From JAYZQT01 sp964412235 (GTDB lineage: Bacteria > Pseudomonadota > Alphaproteobacteria > MPNO01 > UBA830), in contig CAYPNT010000008.1 of assembly GCA_964412235.1 (NCBI GenBank), forward strand, positions 1 through 57,898: a DNA stretch of 57,898 nucleotides. The letters are read 5' to 3'. Both the position numbers and the translations under genes were made by a program. Positions 16,858-25,931 of the stretch are shown here, piece after piece (positions within the stretch are counted from its first letter, which is position 1; every line of letters begins with the position of its first letter). A model generated the notes under the pieces. It was not told the origin of the DNA, did no database searches, and saw only the letters and a list, made by a program, of their open reading frames with translations.

Positions 16858-17979
16858 GTGCGAATAGCCGTCATAGGTGGTGGGTTGGGCGGTATACCTG
16901 TGGCCGCTTTACTCCAGCGAGCGGGTCACGAAGTTACCATTTATGAACAGGCGTTAGGATTGGAGCGTATTGGGGCCGGAATTCACCTATTTCCCAATGC
17001 TGGAAGGGTTTTGCAGGAGTTAGGTCTGTTTGATCGTCTGGCAAAGGTGGGTCTTGTCCCAGATAGAATGTGGCATCGAGATTGGGATACGGGGAAGGTG
17101 ACGTTTGAAGTTCGAATGGATAAATTTTGCGAGCTTTATGGGGCGCCTCATCTGATTGTTCATCGTGGTGATTTGGTCGAAATTCTAGCGTCAGCGTTAG
17201 AGGTTGGGAGTTTAGTTTTTGGGAAGAGGCTAACCGCATTTGAAGATAATGGCCAATTAGTAACTCTTTCATTCAGTGACGGTGGAATTGCCACAGCTGA
17301 TATTGTCATCGGCGCTGATGGGATCAATTCAGTCATCCGCGAAAGTTTATTGGGTGTTGAGGAACCTACTTATACTGGTCATGTCGCCCATCGAGCAATT
17401 TTCCCCACGGCGCGGCTCGGTGATCTGAGAATTGCCGACGCTACAAAATGGTGGGCTGATGACCGGTATTTCCTCGCCTATTTTCTATCTGAGAAAAAGG
17501 ACGAGATCTACTTCGTGACGGGCGTCCCAGAAACATGGACCAACGATGGTTTTTTGCCGGTGCAGACCGACATTGACGCACTGTTGGATGCATTTCTAGG
17601 ATTTCATCCCGAGGTTCAAAATATTATCAAAGCCTCCATCGGTTGCATGACGTGGCCGGTGTTATACCGTGATCCGAATCCCCTGTGGAGCCGAGGTAGG
17701 ATCGTTGTACTTGGTGATGCCTGCCATCCAATGAAACCTCATATGGGGCAGGGAGCGGCAATGGCACTAGAGGACGCAGTCATACTGTTCCGCTGCATCT
17801 GCCACTATCCTGAAGAAGACGTTTTCTCTGCGTTTTCACTCTATCAGTCTATCCGCTATAATCGGACAAAAAGAGTAAAGTTAGAGTCTGACAAGCATGA
17901 ATGGATGCGTCATGGTAGTGACGCCGAATGGGTTTTTGGGTATGATGCGGTAACTACTCCGCTGACGGATGAGAAGTGA
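16858..17979 (+). CDS. FAD-dependent aromatic hydroxylase, salicylate/6-hydroxynicotinate monooxygenase-like
   Basis: The 373-residue class A flavoprotein monooxygenase has all three fingerprints: G-G-G-L-G-G near residue 7, the D-G motif in V-I-G-A-D-G-I-N-S, and G-D-A-C-H-P-M with K-P-H-M-G-Q-G-A for FAD ribityl binding. It is closest in feel to 6-hydroxynicotinate 3-monooxygenase and salicylate hydroxylases, which hydroxylate with loss of a carboxyl group using NADH. Start is GTG behind AAGGA. An enamidase-like gene and amidase elsewhere in the region make an N-heterocycle pathway conceivable, but the substrate is not decided by sequence. Confidence 0.87.
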   Translation: MRIAVIGGGLGGIPVAALLQRAGHEVTIYEQALGLERIGAGIHLFPNAGRVLQELGLFDRLAKVGLVPDRMWHRDWDTGKVTFEVRMDKFCELYGAPHLIVHRGDLVEILASALEVGSLVFGKRLTAFEDNGQLVTLSFSDGGIATADIVIGADGINSVIRESLLGVEEPTYTGHVAHRAIFPTARLGDLRIADATKWWADDRYFLAYFLSEKKDEIYFVTGVPETWTNDGFLPVQTDIDALLDAFLGFHPEVQNIIKASIGCMTWPVLYRDPNPLWSRGRIVVLGDACHPMKPHMGQGAAMALEDAVILFRCICHYPEEDVFSAFSLYQSIRYNRTKRVKLESDKHEWMRHGSDAEWVFGYDAVTTPLTDEK

Positions 17980-18003
17980 GTATCGTGTACCAAACCTGCT
18001 TGC

Positions 18004-18375
18004 CTATTCGGCAGTTTTCCAGGGACCGAAGTTTTTCGCATCTTGTGCAAATTCATAACCGATTACGTGTTCATCACCGATAACCCAACCATCGTGCCCG
18101 GGAGCGAAGTAATACGCGTCCCCCGCTGAAGCGACGACCTCGGTGCCATCATCGTGAACGCAGTGGAGTTTACCTTGGACGATCACCCCTACGTGGCCAG
18201 CCTGGCAGCTATCGCCTCCCACCATGGGTTTGACGCACTCAGACCATTTCCAACCGGGCTCTAAAACAATCTTAGTGGCGTTTATATCACCGAGTTTTAC
18301 GGTCGCGGCGTGCGTTTTTGGCGGGGTTTTAATCTCGTCGGCCTCATCGAACGACTTTTTAAACATGCTCTCCAT
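18004..18375 (-). CDS. Small cupin-domain protein
   Basis: This 123-residue protein is a single cupin: a strand pair around W-K-W-S-E-C-V-K-P, C-x-A-G-H-V-G-V-I-V-Q-G-K-L, and a second motif G-D-A-Y-Y-F-A-P-G-H-D-G-W. Start at ATG 18375 is chosen for the GGAGAG site; an upstream TTG is unlikely. One metal-binding His of the first motif is replaced by Cys or displaced, so catalysis is uncertain. It converges with the FAD hydroxylase, 24 bases apart, and may be an isomerase, a binding protein or an enzyme of the same pathway. Confidence 0.75.
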   Translation of the reverse strand: MESMFKKSFDEADEIKTPPKTHAATVKLGDINATKIVLEPGWKWSECVKPMVGGDSCQAGHVGVIVQGKLHCVHDDGTEVVASAGDAYYFAPGHDGWVIGDEHVIGYEFAQDAKNFGPWKTAE

Positions 18376-18742
18376 TTGCGGTCTCTCCAAATATTTGGTG
18401 ATGTTTTCGATATCAATAAACAGAAAACATAACGTACTTTCTTGTCTGCTAGGTTACAGGTTAGGACGTAACGTTAGCAAGATAGGATTTGTGTTTTATG
18501 GCGCCTTTGGTTCTTGTCGGAGTTGGGTTGTCGATGTCCAATGCTTATCGATTGAAAGATATTTACTTCTGAGCCTGGAACAATAAAAGTACCTTTGGGC
18601 GGCAGTTTATCCGGCTAATTCATTCCCGAGCCGGAGCAAAAAGTTGCATTTCGACGGTGTTCGTTAACAATTTAGGCTGTTGGCAGGTTAGGGTAGTCGC
18701 CTGGACTATCCATAATTGAAGACGACCCACGAAAGAAAAGTA
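18376..18742. other. Divergent intergenic region, cupin / GST
   Basis: A 367-base stretch carrying the divergent promoters of the cupin gene and GST paralog B. No gene, repeat or strong hairpin was seen in it. Confidence 0.4.
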
Positions 18743-19567
18743 ATGGCCCTCACATTATATCACTTCAACAATTCAGTGTGTTCCCAAAAAGTGCGCCTCG
18801 CTTTGTATGAAAAAAGAATTGAGTGGGATGAACGGGTCGTTGATCTACCTAAACTGGAACAATATGCCCCTGAGTATCTAAAGCTTAACCCCAAAGGGGT
18901 AGTCCCAACCTTGGTCCATGACGGCTCTGTGGTGGTCGAATCAACCTTGATTTGTGAATATATCGATGATGTGTTTCCGGGTGTTTCCCTCAAGCCGGCG
19001 CCTCCCTCGGATCTCGCTGCCATGAGGGTGTGGACGAAGGCAGTCGACGAAGGACTCCACGAAGGTATCGTGGCTCTCAGCTTTTCCGCCATGTTTCGTG
19101 AACGAATGAGGAAAATGACGGTAGAACAACGTGAGCGCCAGTTTCGGAACATTGGTGATCCAGAGCGACGGGAACGGGATCGAGCAGTATTCGAGCAAGG
19201 CGTTGAAGCAGCTCATGTTTTTCACGCCGTCGCGTCCTACGAAACCCTCTTTCGAAAGCTTGAAAGCGTCCTTGGTGATGGACGCACCTGGGTGTCCGGA
19301 GATCAGTACACGCTTGCTGACATTAACCTCGCACCCTATGCTGCACGGCTCGAATACATGGACCTCCTCCCACTCTGGATATCGGGTCGTCCAAGGGTAG
19401 GCGCTTGGTGGGGCCGTATCCAGACACGTTCCGCGTTTAAGGCAGGGCTTAGTGAGCGGCTAACGGCTTCTGATTTTGAGGCAATGAAGAAATTTGGAGG
19501 GGCGATAAGCCAGCGCTTGGGCGAACGCCGGAACGAGTATCTCCAAGAGTTCGGCACAAAAGATTAA
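18743..19567 (+). CDS. Glutathione S-transferase family protein (paralog B)
   Basis: The 274-residue protein has a thioredoxin-like domain (LTLYHF, SVCSQKVRLAL active-site loop, KGVVPTLV, E-S-T-L-I-C-E-Y-I) and a long helical C-terminal domain with D-Q-Y-T-L-A-D-I-N. It is clearly related to the GST at 15500. An upstream TTG at 18716 is in frame, but ATG 18743 begins the usual first strand. Cytoplasmic, glutathione-dependent; the substrate is unknown. GSTs of this general kind occur among ether-cleaving and dehalogenating enzymes, so its place in a catabolic region is notable. Confidence 0.87.
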   Translation: MALTLYHFNNSVCSQKVRLALYEKRIEWDERVVDLPKLEQYAPEYLKLNPKGVVPTLVHDGSVVVESTLICEYIDDVFPGVSLKPAPPSDLAAMRVWTKAVDEGLHEGIVALSFSAMFRERMRKMTVEQRERQFRNIGDPERRERDRAVFEQGVEAAHVFHAVASYETLFRKLESVLGDGRTWVSGDQYTLADINLAPYAARLEYMDLLPLWISGRPRVGAWWGRIQTRSAFKAGLSERLTASDFEAMKKFGGAISQRLGERRNEYLQEFGTKD

Positions 19568-19749
19568 GAGGTCCGGTGTGGGCACACTCTTGTTCTTAAC
19601 ATTGTTCGTATTCGAGTGGTTTGGAGTGTTGCCATAAATATACCTTAATGCTGCCCTAAATCGGACAACGTAGTTCTCCAGGATGTAAAAATTAACACTC
19701 GCCCAGAGTGTTATATGGAAAAATGTTAATGTCAGGAAAAGGGTTTGCG

Positions 19750-20271
19750 ATGACTGGTCTCAATATTCCCAACTTTGCGTCACAAAAAGAACGTCCAATC
19801 AGACCTGAGTCGATGTTTACAGAAAATTCTAATCTACGAAAAAATACTTCCCTTCACGACGAACATGGGCCTATGGCCAATGATATATCGGGCCCACCCA
19901 GCGTCCTGTCAATTGGCAATGGTGTTGTTTTGTCGGGTAAGATTGTGCAAGCCCAAAAGGTGATCATCCATGGGACTGTGGACGCAGAAATTAACGCAAA
20001 GTCCGTAGAAGTAGTGGCGGAGGGTTCTCTCACAGGCACCACAATCGCGACGGATCTATCGATTTCGGGCGAATTTAAGGGAAGCGCTGAGATTACAGGA
20101 AAACTCACAATCGCAAGAGGGGGGAGCTTAGAAGGGGACGTTTCCTACGGTGAGTTAACTGTTGAAAGTGGTGGAGTTCTCGTTGGAGATATATCGAGGG
20201 CGGCTGGCAAGCCGCAAAAAGCGAAACCGATCACTGTCAAAGAGGATCCCGACCAAGGGCTTAGGTCATGA
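19750..20271 (+). CDS. Bactofilin family cytoskeletal protein
   Basis: A 173-residue protein with the polymer-forming cytoskeletal domain: from about residue 55 it repeats short beta-helix turns (V-V-L-S-G-K-I, V-I-I-H-G-T-V-D-A-E, S-I-S-G-E-F-K-G, G-G-S-L-E-G-D-V), with a disordered N-terminus and a basic, Pro-rich tail. Bactofilins self-assemble into filaments at the inner membrane and organise wall synthesis or polar structures. Start ATG 19750 is preferred because of AAGGG six bases before it. The next small gene overlaps its stop. Confidence 0.9.
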   Translation: MTGLNIPNFASQKERPIRPESMFTENSNLRKNTSLHDEHGPMANDISGPPSVLSIGNGVVLSGKIVQAQKVIIHGTVDAEINAKSVEVVAEGSLTGTTIATDLSISGEFKGSAEITGKLTIARGGSLEGDVSYGELTVESGGVLVGDISRAAGKPQKAKPITVKEDPDQGLRS

Positions 20272-20453
20272 ACGAGGACAAGGACAGCAAAGTACCTAAG
20301 TATGTAATCAGGATAACTTCGACAAATAGTGAACCATTTAATTTTATACTCTATGAGGAAGACCAATATACGTCTGTGTTGCGAAGTAATTGGGTTGAGT
20401 GGAACTACCGGGTAATCAAAACAGGCCGAGGTGCTCGATCCACGGGAAGATAA
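20268..20453 (+). CDS. Small protein coupled to bactofilin (unknown)
   Basis: A 61-residue frame starting at ATGA within the bactofilin stop. It is charged, with alternating residues suggesting a small beta structure (KYVIRITST, FNFILYEEDQY, WVEWNYRVIKT) and a basic tail. No family was recognised. The four-base overlap argues for a real co-translated gene, but the short length leaves doubt. Confidence 0.5.
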   Translation: MNEDKDSKVPKYVIRITSTNSEPFNFILYEEDQYTSVLRSNWVEWNYRVIKTGRGARSTGR

Positions 20454-20871
20454 ATATATGTCTAAATTTTACCCCTTCATGGCCCTAATCTTGCCTTTTT
20501 TATATCCGAAATTGCTATTGTCCAGTCGTTCGACGTTCCCCGCTAGGGCTGGGCACATCTTCGTTCGCCTTGCGGGATCGCGATGACCAAAGCCTCCCTG
20601 GGTCACCGCGATCCCCGGGATTGAGAGTTAGTAATAAACTGGTTGTTCCTCAATTCTACATTTTATGCAGCGTATCCACACCCAACGGGCTTAAGGCACA
20701 GCAGTCTTTACGTTAGTTGGTTAAGATACGTAATTTTCACGAAAACTTATTTAACCCCCACAGAATTCTTTCCTCTACTCCCATTCGGCTCAGCGAACCT
20801 GTCAATAGCCCTTTAGCGGGACTATTGTGACCGAGGCGGTTATTCTAGACTACAAATAAAGGGGTGAATTT
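20454..20871. other. Gene-free stretch with a strong hairpin (possible small RNA)
   Basis: No coding region is seen in these 418 bases. They contain the long hairpin at 20574-20615 listed separately and the promoter region of the dioxygenase gene. No T-run follows the hairpin, so it is not a standard terminator. Confidence 0.45.
20574..20615. repeat. 15-bp inverted repeat with CCTCCC loop
   Basis: GGGATCGCG-A-TGACC (20574-20588) pairs with GGTCA-C-CGCGATCCC (20601-20615), 14 of 15 positions, around the 12-base loop AAAGCCTCCCTG. The loop exposes an anti-Shine-Dalgarno-like CCTCCC in the plus-strand RNA. It may be part of a small RNA or an mRNA 3' structure. Confidence 0.6.
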
Positions 20872-21969
20872 ATGCCGCATTTTGGAGTGCTGGGTGGTGT
20901 ATGCACGGCGCATGCGCCGCAGTTGTGGACACTACCTGAATCCGAAGATAAAGAATTGGTGGGTCGAATGAAGGCCATGCTCCGTGACGTTGGCGCAAAG
21001 CTCATGGAATTGAAGCCGGATGTTTGCATCGTCATCGGGAATGATCATGCCAATCAATTCCTACTGCACTGTACGACAAGTTTCACGATGCATATTGGAA
21101 AAACAGCGGGCGGTTCATTTTCCGGACGCACCTATAGCTATCCAGTTGCAAGCGAAAAAAGTTTGTCGTTGCTTCGTTATGTTCAAAGGGCTGGCTTTGA
21201 CCCAGGTTTCAGCAGTAATGCAGAGTTAGACTACGCCTTCGGCATACCCTTAGACTTTACCGGTATTGAAACTGTGCCGTTGATCCCGATTTACGTAAAT
21301 GCCTATGTTCCGCCACAACCGTCTATGGACCGTTGTTTCAGCTTCGGCAGGTCTTTAGCCGATGGATTAAAGGCCTTAGGGTTGCGCGCTATAATCGTTT
21401 GTAGTGGTGGGTTGTCACACTATCCGGGAACACCACGGTATCGCGAACCGGGGCCCGATAACGAGTTTGACAGGCATTTTATGAATATGATGGAGCGCGG
21501 AGAATTGCGCTATTTGTTGGCTCTTGATGAACGCCGATTGGATGAGACCGGTAATATTGAGCTTCGGTGTTGGGGTGTGGCCGCGGGCATGATGGGAGAA
21601 CGGCCGCCGGATTTTACTAATTTCGAACCCACGTGGCACCATAACTATGGCACCGTCGCTTGGACAAGGCTGCCAAGTTCAGAGACCTATACTCCCCACT
21701 ATCCAGCGATCGCTCCCGAAAGGGTCAAGTTAGCTGAAACCCTGCATATTCTGGCCAAGGACGAAGATGAACGCATCCGGTATCTCGCGGATCCAAAGTC
21801 TTATGCTAACACTATTGCAGAGCTTACTGACGAGGAGCGTGAAGCCCTAACGACACTGGATCAACGGAGGATGATCGAACTCGGAATGCATCCGTTTGTT
21901 CCGCATAGTTTCAGGCGAGTACTTGAACGTGCTGGTATATTGAAACCCGACGAGCCGGATCTTGATTAG
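20872..21969 (+). CDS. Class III extradiol ring-cleavage dioxygenase, fused LigB-LigA
   Basis: The 365-residue protein has a LigB-type catalytic domain (about residues 1-280) with His ligands in the early C-T-A-H-A-P and central G-N-D-H-A-N-Q segments and a late C-S-G-G-L-S-H-Y-P-G, then a LigA-like helical domain (about 290-360: YLADPKSYANTIAELT, then RRMIELGMHPFVPHSFRRVL). Protocatechuate 4,5-dioxygenase has these as two subunits; fusion in this order is known from gallate dioxygenases. It should be an Fe(II) enzyme opening a catechol-type ring in the cytoplasm. Monocistronic, with AAAGGGG before the ATG. Confidence 0.85.
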   Translation: MPHFGVLGGVCTAHAPQLWTLPESEDKELVGRMKAMLRDVGAKLMELKPDVCIVIGNDHANQFLLHCTTSFTMHIGKTAGGSFSGRTYSYPVASEKSLSLLRYVQRAGFDPGFSSNAELDYAFGIPLDFTGIETVPLIPIYVNAYVPPQPSMDRCFSFGRSLADGLKALGLRAIIVCSGGLSHYPGTPRYREPGPDNEFDRHFMNMMERGELRYLLALDERRLDETGNIELRCWGVAAGMMGERPPDFTNFEPTWHHNYGTVAWTRLPSSETYTPHYPAIAPERVKLAETLHILAKDEDERIRYLADPKSYANTIAELTDEEREALTTLDQRRMIELGMHPFVPHSFRRVLERAGILKPDEPDLD

Positions 21970-22047
21970 GGGAATGCATTCAATAGCCTGACGGTACTGA
22001 TCTCTAGTGTTTTCTAGTCGCATTCAGATGATTATTTAATGTATATT

Positions 22048-23010
22048 CTAGGACCTAACTTTGAGGCCACATGAGGCAAATGCTGACTTAATTGCTGCCT
22101 TTTCCTCGGTTGACAATGCGAGAAGTGGACGTCTTACCGAACCACCTCTTTGACCCAGCAATTCTGCCCAATACTTTTGTTGAGCGTGAGGTTTGTCGGC
22201 TGGCCGCGTACCTTTCAGTGCTTCGCGAACCGGGTTTAAGCTGTCGCGCACAACAAGGGCCTTCTCTAACTGGCCCGCCATCGCCAGCGCCGTATACTCG
22301 TTCATTCGTTGATCAACTTTCGTTTGCATCAAAAAAGGTGGTGTAGAACACAGGTAAACTTGCCAACCAAGCTCAGTAATGTTTTCCAACCAAGAATCTT
22401 CGGAGGATGTGCTGACAATTAATTTTCCGCGGGTCATATCGGTTAAGCGAGAATAACGTTCGCGGTCGACGCTGTATTTGATCGCTACTATATTTTGTAG
22501 TTCCGAAATTTCAGCGCAAACTTCAGGCTCAACGACATAGTTGTAATCTGGTTGGTGCCATATCGCGACCCCGATATCCAACTGGTCCGCGATATATCGG
22601 TAATATTCTTTAAGGACTGAGTCGACATTGGTATGAAAGTAGAGTGGTGGCGCATGCACTATAATCCAGTCAGCACCGATGTCCTGAGCATGCTGGCTCA
22701 GTTCCATAACGTTATCCATATTCTCATCGGAGCAGGACATTACGGTCCGGCAGCGATCGCCCACTTCATCTACCACGATATCAAATTGTCGTTTGCGTTC
22801 TTCAAGCGTCATCGAAAAGAATTCGCCCTGTTTTCCATTCACAAAAAGGCCGGCGATCTTCAGGTCGTCAACCCAATGACGAAGGTTGGCACGAAGGCCT
22901 TCTTCGTCGGTGCTTCCGTCCGCATTGAATGGCGTCATGCTGGCCGCAAATATCCCGCGGAAATGTTCCTGGGCGTAATCTTTGGCCTCCGCTTTACTGT
23001 ATTTTTTCAT
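22048..23010 (-). CDS. DapA/N-acetylneuraminate lyase superfamily aldolase or hydratase-aldolase
   Basis: The 320-residue protein is a class I TIM-barrel aldolase: G-I-F-A-A-S-M-T-P-F-N-A-D-G near residue 17, a Y-R-Y-I-A segment, and the Schiff-base Lys in I-V-A-I-K-Y-S. Family members make or split 2-keto acids. In catabolic settings they include hydratase-aldolases that release pyruvate from aromatic side-chain intermediates, and 4-hydroxy-2-oxoglutarate-type aldolases. Location between a ring-cleavage dioxygenase and an amidase favours a catabolic role over lysine synthesis. AGAGGAA precedes the ATG. Confidence 0.83.
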   Translation of the reverse strand: MKKYSKAEAKDYAQEHFRGIFAASMTPFNADGSTDEEGLRANLRHWVDDLKIAGLFVNGKQGEFFSMTLEERKRQFDIVVDEVGDRCRTVMSCSDENMDNVMELSQHAQDIGADWIIVHAPPLYFHTNVDSVLKEYYRYIADQLDIGVAIWHQPDYNYVVEPEVCAEISELQNIVAIKYSVDRERYSRLTDMTRGKLIVSTSSEDSWLENITELGWQVYLCSTPPFLMQTKVDQRMNEYTALAMAGQLEKALVVRDSLNPVREALKGTRPADKPHAQQKYWAELLGQRGGSVRRPLLALSTEEKAAIKSAFASCGLKVRS

Positions 23011-23164
23011 AATTCCTCTTATATTTAGTCCCTATATTCCTCACGACGATTTTCTCATCCTGATACACGCTGAATACCCCAGGAACAACAACCTCATATA
23101 ACAGACCCTGTCTAGAAACGGATATTGTTTGAACACTTGCTGGATGTTACTCACTTTTTCTTTT

Positions 23165-24586
23165 TCATTTTGGGTCGATAGGTGTTTGTATAGCATTGCG
23201 GGCCTCAATTACTTCTCCCGCCGTAAGGCACTGCTCTTCATGAAATTTGGCGGCAACGAGTTGAACCCCGACTGGGAGCCCGTCCACAAGTCCTGTCGGC
23301 ACCGAGAGGCCAGGTAATCCTAGTAGTGAGATTGCTACCAGTGTTCGGTGTGCCTCTAACATTTGGCGCACTTGCTCGTCGCCACCCTGATCAAAATCAA
23401 TAGGCCAGGGGCGGTGACAGGATACAGGCATAAGTATAAGTGGATAGCTTTCAAGGAAAGTTTGCCATTCGCGTAAAACCGTTGTCCGCGTTGCCAACCC
23501 TCTAATATACTCGGAGTAGTCTAGGCTCCCAGCGTAGGCCCGGGTCGACGCTCGGGCACGCCGAACCGATTCATCCCCGAGTTCTGCGATAGCGTTTGTC
23601 GACAGGGATCCGGTTTCTTGTGACGCGGCACGTTCCTCCGCTAACAGTAGGGGCCAGAATAGTTCTGCAGCATCAGCAAAATGAGGCGGTATTGCCTCCT
23701 CGACTCTATAACCCGCTTCTTCCAGCCAATGGCCTGCGTTTTTTATCGCATCTTCAATTGCAGGATCCACATCTACCCCCGGAATTGATGGGACCATAGC
23801 CACCGTCACTGGTTTACGGCTTGGTTGGACTGTTGCCGGCACCCACCAAGGATCTCGCGGGTCTCGCGCTGACAACGCTTCCAATCCCAGGCGTACGTCA
23901 GTAATTGTCCGCGCGAGCGGACCCTGTACGTGAGTAAGTTGGGTCGATATTCCACGATCTTCCACGCTGGAAGGGTTGTAGTCTGGTACCCGTCCGACGG
24001 TGGGTCTTAGCCCGAAAACTCCACAGGCAAACGCAGGTTGGCGAACTGAGCCAGCGCGGTCATTGCCGTGTGCTATTGGGCCGATCCCGGCAGCTACAGC
24101 AGCGGCCGCGCCGCCGCTAGATCCACCGGGCGTATGTTTCGGGTTCCACGGATTTAGCGTGCGGCCATGCAAATCATTGTCCGTGAAATAACGGGTGGAG
24201 AAACCCGGAACATTTGTCCGGCCGAAAATTATAGCGCCGGCTTTTCGTAAATTTGACACTGGGATACTGTCTTCCTCAACGACCAAGTTTTGGAAAGCCA
24301 CGACACCATTGGTGGTCGGGCGTCCTGCAAAGTCCACATTTATTTTCACGGTGATTGGCACACCGTGCAGACAACCCAGGCCTTCGCCCCTTTGCACTGC
24401 TTCGTCCGCGCGGTCGGCAGTTGCTAGAGCTTCGTCGGAAAGGACGTCTACGACGGCATTTATGCTTGGGTTAACCTCACTGAGTCGTTGAAGGCAACTT
24501 TCCGTAGCCTCGCGGCTTGAAATCTGCCGGGTCCGAATTCCATTTGACAAATCCGTTGCAGTCCAACTCCATAGTGTCTCGCTCAT
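23165..24586 (-). CDS. Amidase signature family hydrolase
   Basis: The 473-residue protein contains the full amidase signature: catalytic Lys in I-T-V-K-I-N near residue 82, the cis-Ser in GGSSGGAAAAVAAGI, and the nucleophile Ser in A-G-S-V-R-Q-P-A-F. Such enzymes hydrolyse carboxamides, including ring-substituent amides and imides, in the cytoplasm. GGGAGAG precedes the start. It lies 154 bases upstream of the aldolase on the same strand, so the two may be co-transcribed, amidase first. Substrate not predictable. Confidence 0.9.
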   Translation of the reverse strand: MSETLWSWTATDLSNGIRTRQISSREATESCLQRLSEVNPSINAVVDVLSDEALATADRADEAVQRGEGLGCLHGVPITVKINVDFAGRPTTNGVVAFQNLVVEEDSIPVSNLRKAGAIIFGRTNVPGFSTRYFTDNDLHGRTLNPWNPKHTPGGSSGGAAAAVAAGIGPIAHGNDRAGSVRQPAFACGVFGLRPTVGRVPDYNPSSVEDRGISTQLTHVQGPLARTITDVRLGLEALSARDPRDPWWVPATVQPSRKPVTVAMVPSIPGVDVDPAIEDAIKNAGHWLEEAGYRVEEAIPPHFADAAELFWPLLLAEERAASQETGSLSTNAIAELGDESVRRARASTRAYAGSLDYSEYIRGLATRTTVLREWQTFLESYPLILMPVSCHRPWPIDFDQGGDEQVRQMLEAHRTLVAISLLGLPGLSVPTGLVDGLPVGVQLVAAKFHEEQCLTAGEVIEARNAIQTPIDPK

Positions 24587-24895
24587 GGTATCTCTCCCTT
24601 ATCGAATAGTCACTGTCGATTGCTTGTTACTACCTTTGCTACCGCCTTATGATAGTGACCTTGGATGGTATGTACGTCTCTCCTCTTTCGGACCGCCCGA
24701 GTAATTTTTTATTTATGTCCGCATAAGATTTATTTAAAATTACAATAAATCGCTCAAAATGGGGAAAATTATTAATTGGCAAAACGCAATGATTGAAAAT
24801 CCTATTGTTTGTGTGAGTTTGACGGGGGCCGGCGTACGAGTATTAGTCTTATTCAGGCTTCTGGCCTGATGTTTTGTATGCGTTAGAATACAATC
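24587..24895. other. Divergent intergenic region, amidase / LLM paralog 3
   Basis: A 309-base AT-rich gap holding two divergent promoters. I saw no gene and no strong dyad in it. Confidence 0.4.
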
Positions 24896-25876
24896 ATGGT
24901 TCAGCTCTCAGTACTTGATTTGGCGTACATCGGGGAAGGCTTTACACCGGCTGACGCTTTGAAAAATGCTGTCGATTTGGCGCAGCACGCCGAAGCTGCT
25001 GACTTTGAACGATTTTGGCTGGCGGAACACCATAATCTTGCGGGGATCGCGAGTGCCGCGACGGCCGTGTGCATTTGCCACGTCGCCGGGGGTACAAAGA
25101 AAATCCGGATTGGAGCAGGTGGAATTATGTTGCCCAATCACTCGCCAATGGTAATCGCCGAACAATTTGGCACGCTTGCAACACTGTTCCCCGATCGCAT
25201 CGATCTTGGGTTAGGTAGAGCACCCGGGACTGATCAAGTTACACTCCAGGCCTTACGCCGCAGTCCTAATTCGTCTGAATATTTTCCACAGGACGTTGTC
25301 GAATTACAAGCATTGCTGGGACCACGACAAGATCGACAGACGATCCACGCGATCCCTGGTGAGAACACTAATGTACCCCTCTGGATTTTGGGTTCTAGCC
25401 TTTTTGGCGCCCAACTCGCGGGTGTTCTTGGCTTGCCGTTCGCATTTGCGTCCCACTTTGCACCACAAGCGTTGCTGCAAGCCGTATCTATATATCGCGA
25501 AAGATTTAAGCCGTCCAAACAGCTTGCCGAACCTTATGTGATGGTTGGTTGTAATGCTATTGTTGCCGATACAGAAGAGGAGGCGCAGCACTTGTTTACG
25601 ACCCCACAACAAAATTTTACACGTATGGTTCGTGGTACACGAGGTCCACTGCCCCCACCTGTCGAAGATATGGAGAAAATTTGGTCGCCAATCGAAAAGT
25701 CACATGCCTCGTCGATGTTAGCGTGCTCCTTTTTCGGTTCCAAGAAAAAGATAAAGGCGAAGTTGAGCTCCCTTATAGACAGTACGGGAGCTGACGAGCT
25801 TATGGTCTCAGCTCCAATCTGGGATCATACCGCGCGAGTACGCTCCTTTGAATTACTTGCCGATGCTATGCAATAA
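24896..25876 (+). CDS. LLM class flavin-dependent oxidoreductase, MsnO8-like (LLM paralog 3)
   Basis: The 326-residue protein follows the group whose members open LSVLDLAYIGEG and contain F-W-L-A-E-H-H-N, GAGGIMLPNHSPMVIAEQFGTL and DLGLGRAPGTD. They are FMN-dependent TIM-barrel oxidoreductases of mostly unknown substrate, often chromosomally scattered in proteobacteria. It is probably a single-gene unit, divergent from the amidase, followed by a DUF488 gene after a 55-base gap. It is distinct in subfamily from the other four LLM proteins here. Confidence 0.88.
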   Translation: MVQLSVLDLAYIGEGFTPADALKNAVDLAQHAEAADFERFWLAEHHNLAGIASAATAVCICHVAGGTKKIRIGAGGIMLPNHSPMVIAEQFGTLATLFPDRIDLGLGRAPGTDQVTLQALRRSPNSSEYFPQDVVELQALLGPRQDRQTIHAIPGENTNVPLWILGSSLFGAQLAGVLGLPFAFASHFAPQALLQAVSIYRERFKPSKQLAEPYVMVGCNAIVADTEEEAQHLFTTPQQNFTRMVRGTRGPLPPPVEDMEKIWSPIEKSHASSMLACSFFGSKKKIKAKLSSLIDSTGADELMVSAPIWDHTARVRSFELLADAMQ

Positions 25877-25931
25877 GGGAATCCACCACACTGTTCCTTG
25901 TGGCCATTAACTTGAGAATGAGGGACGCCGG

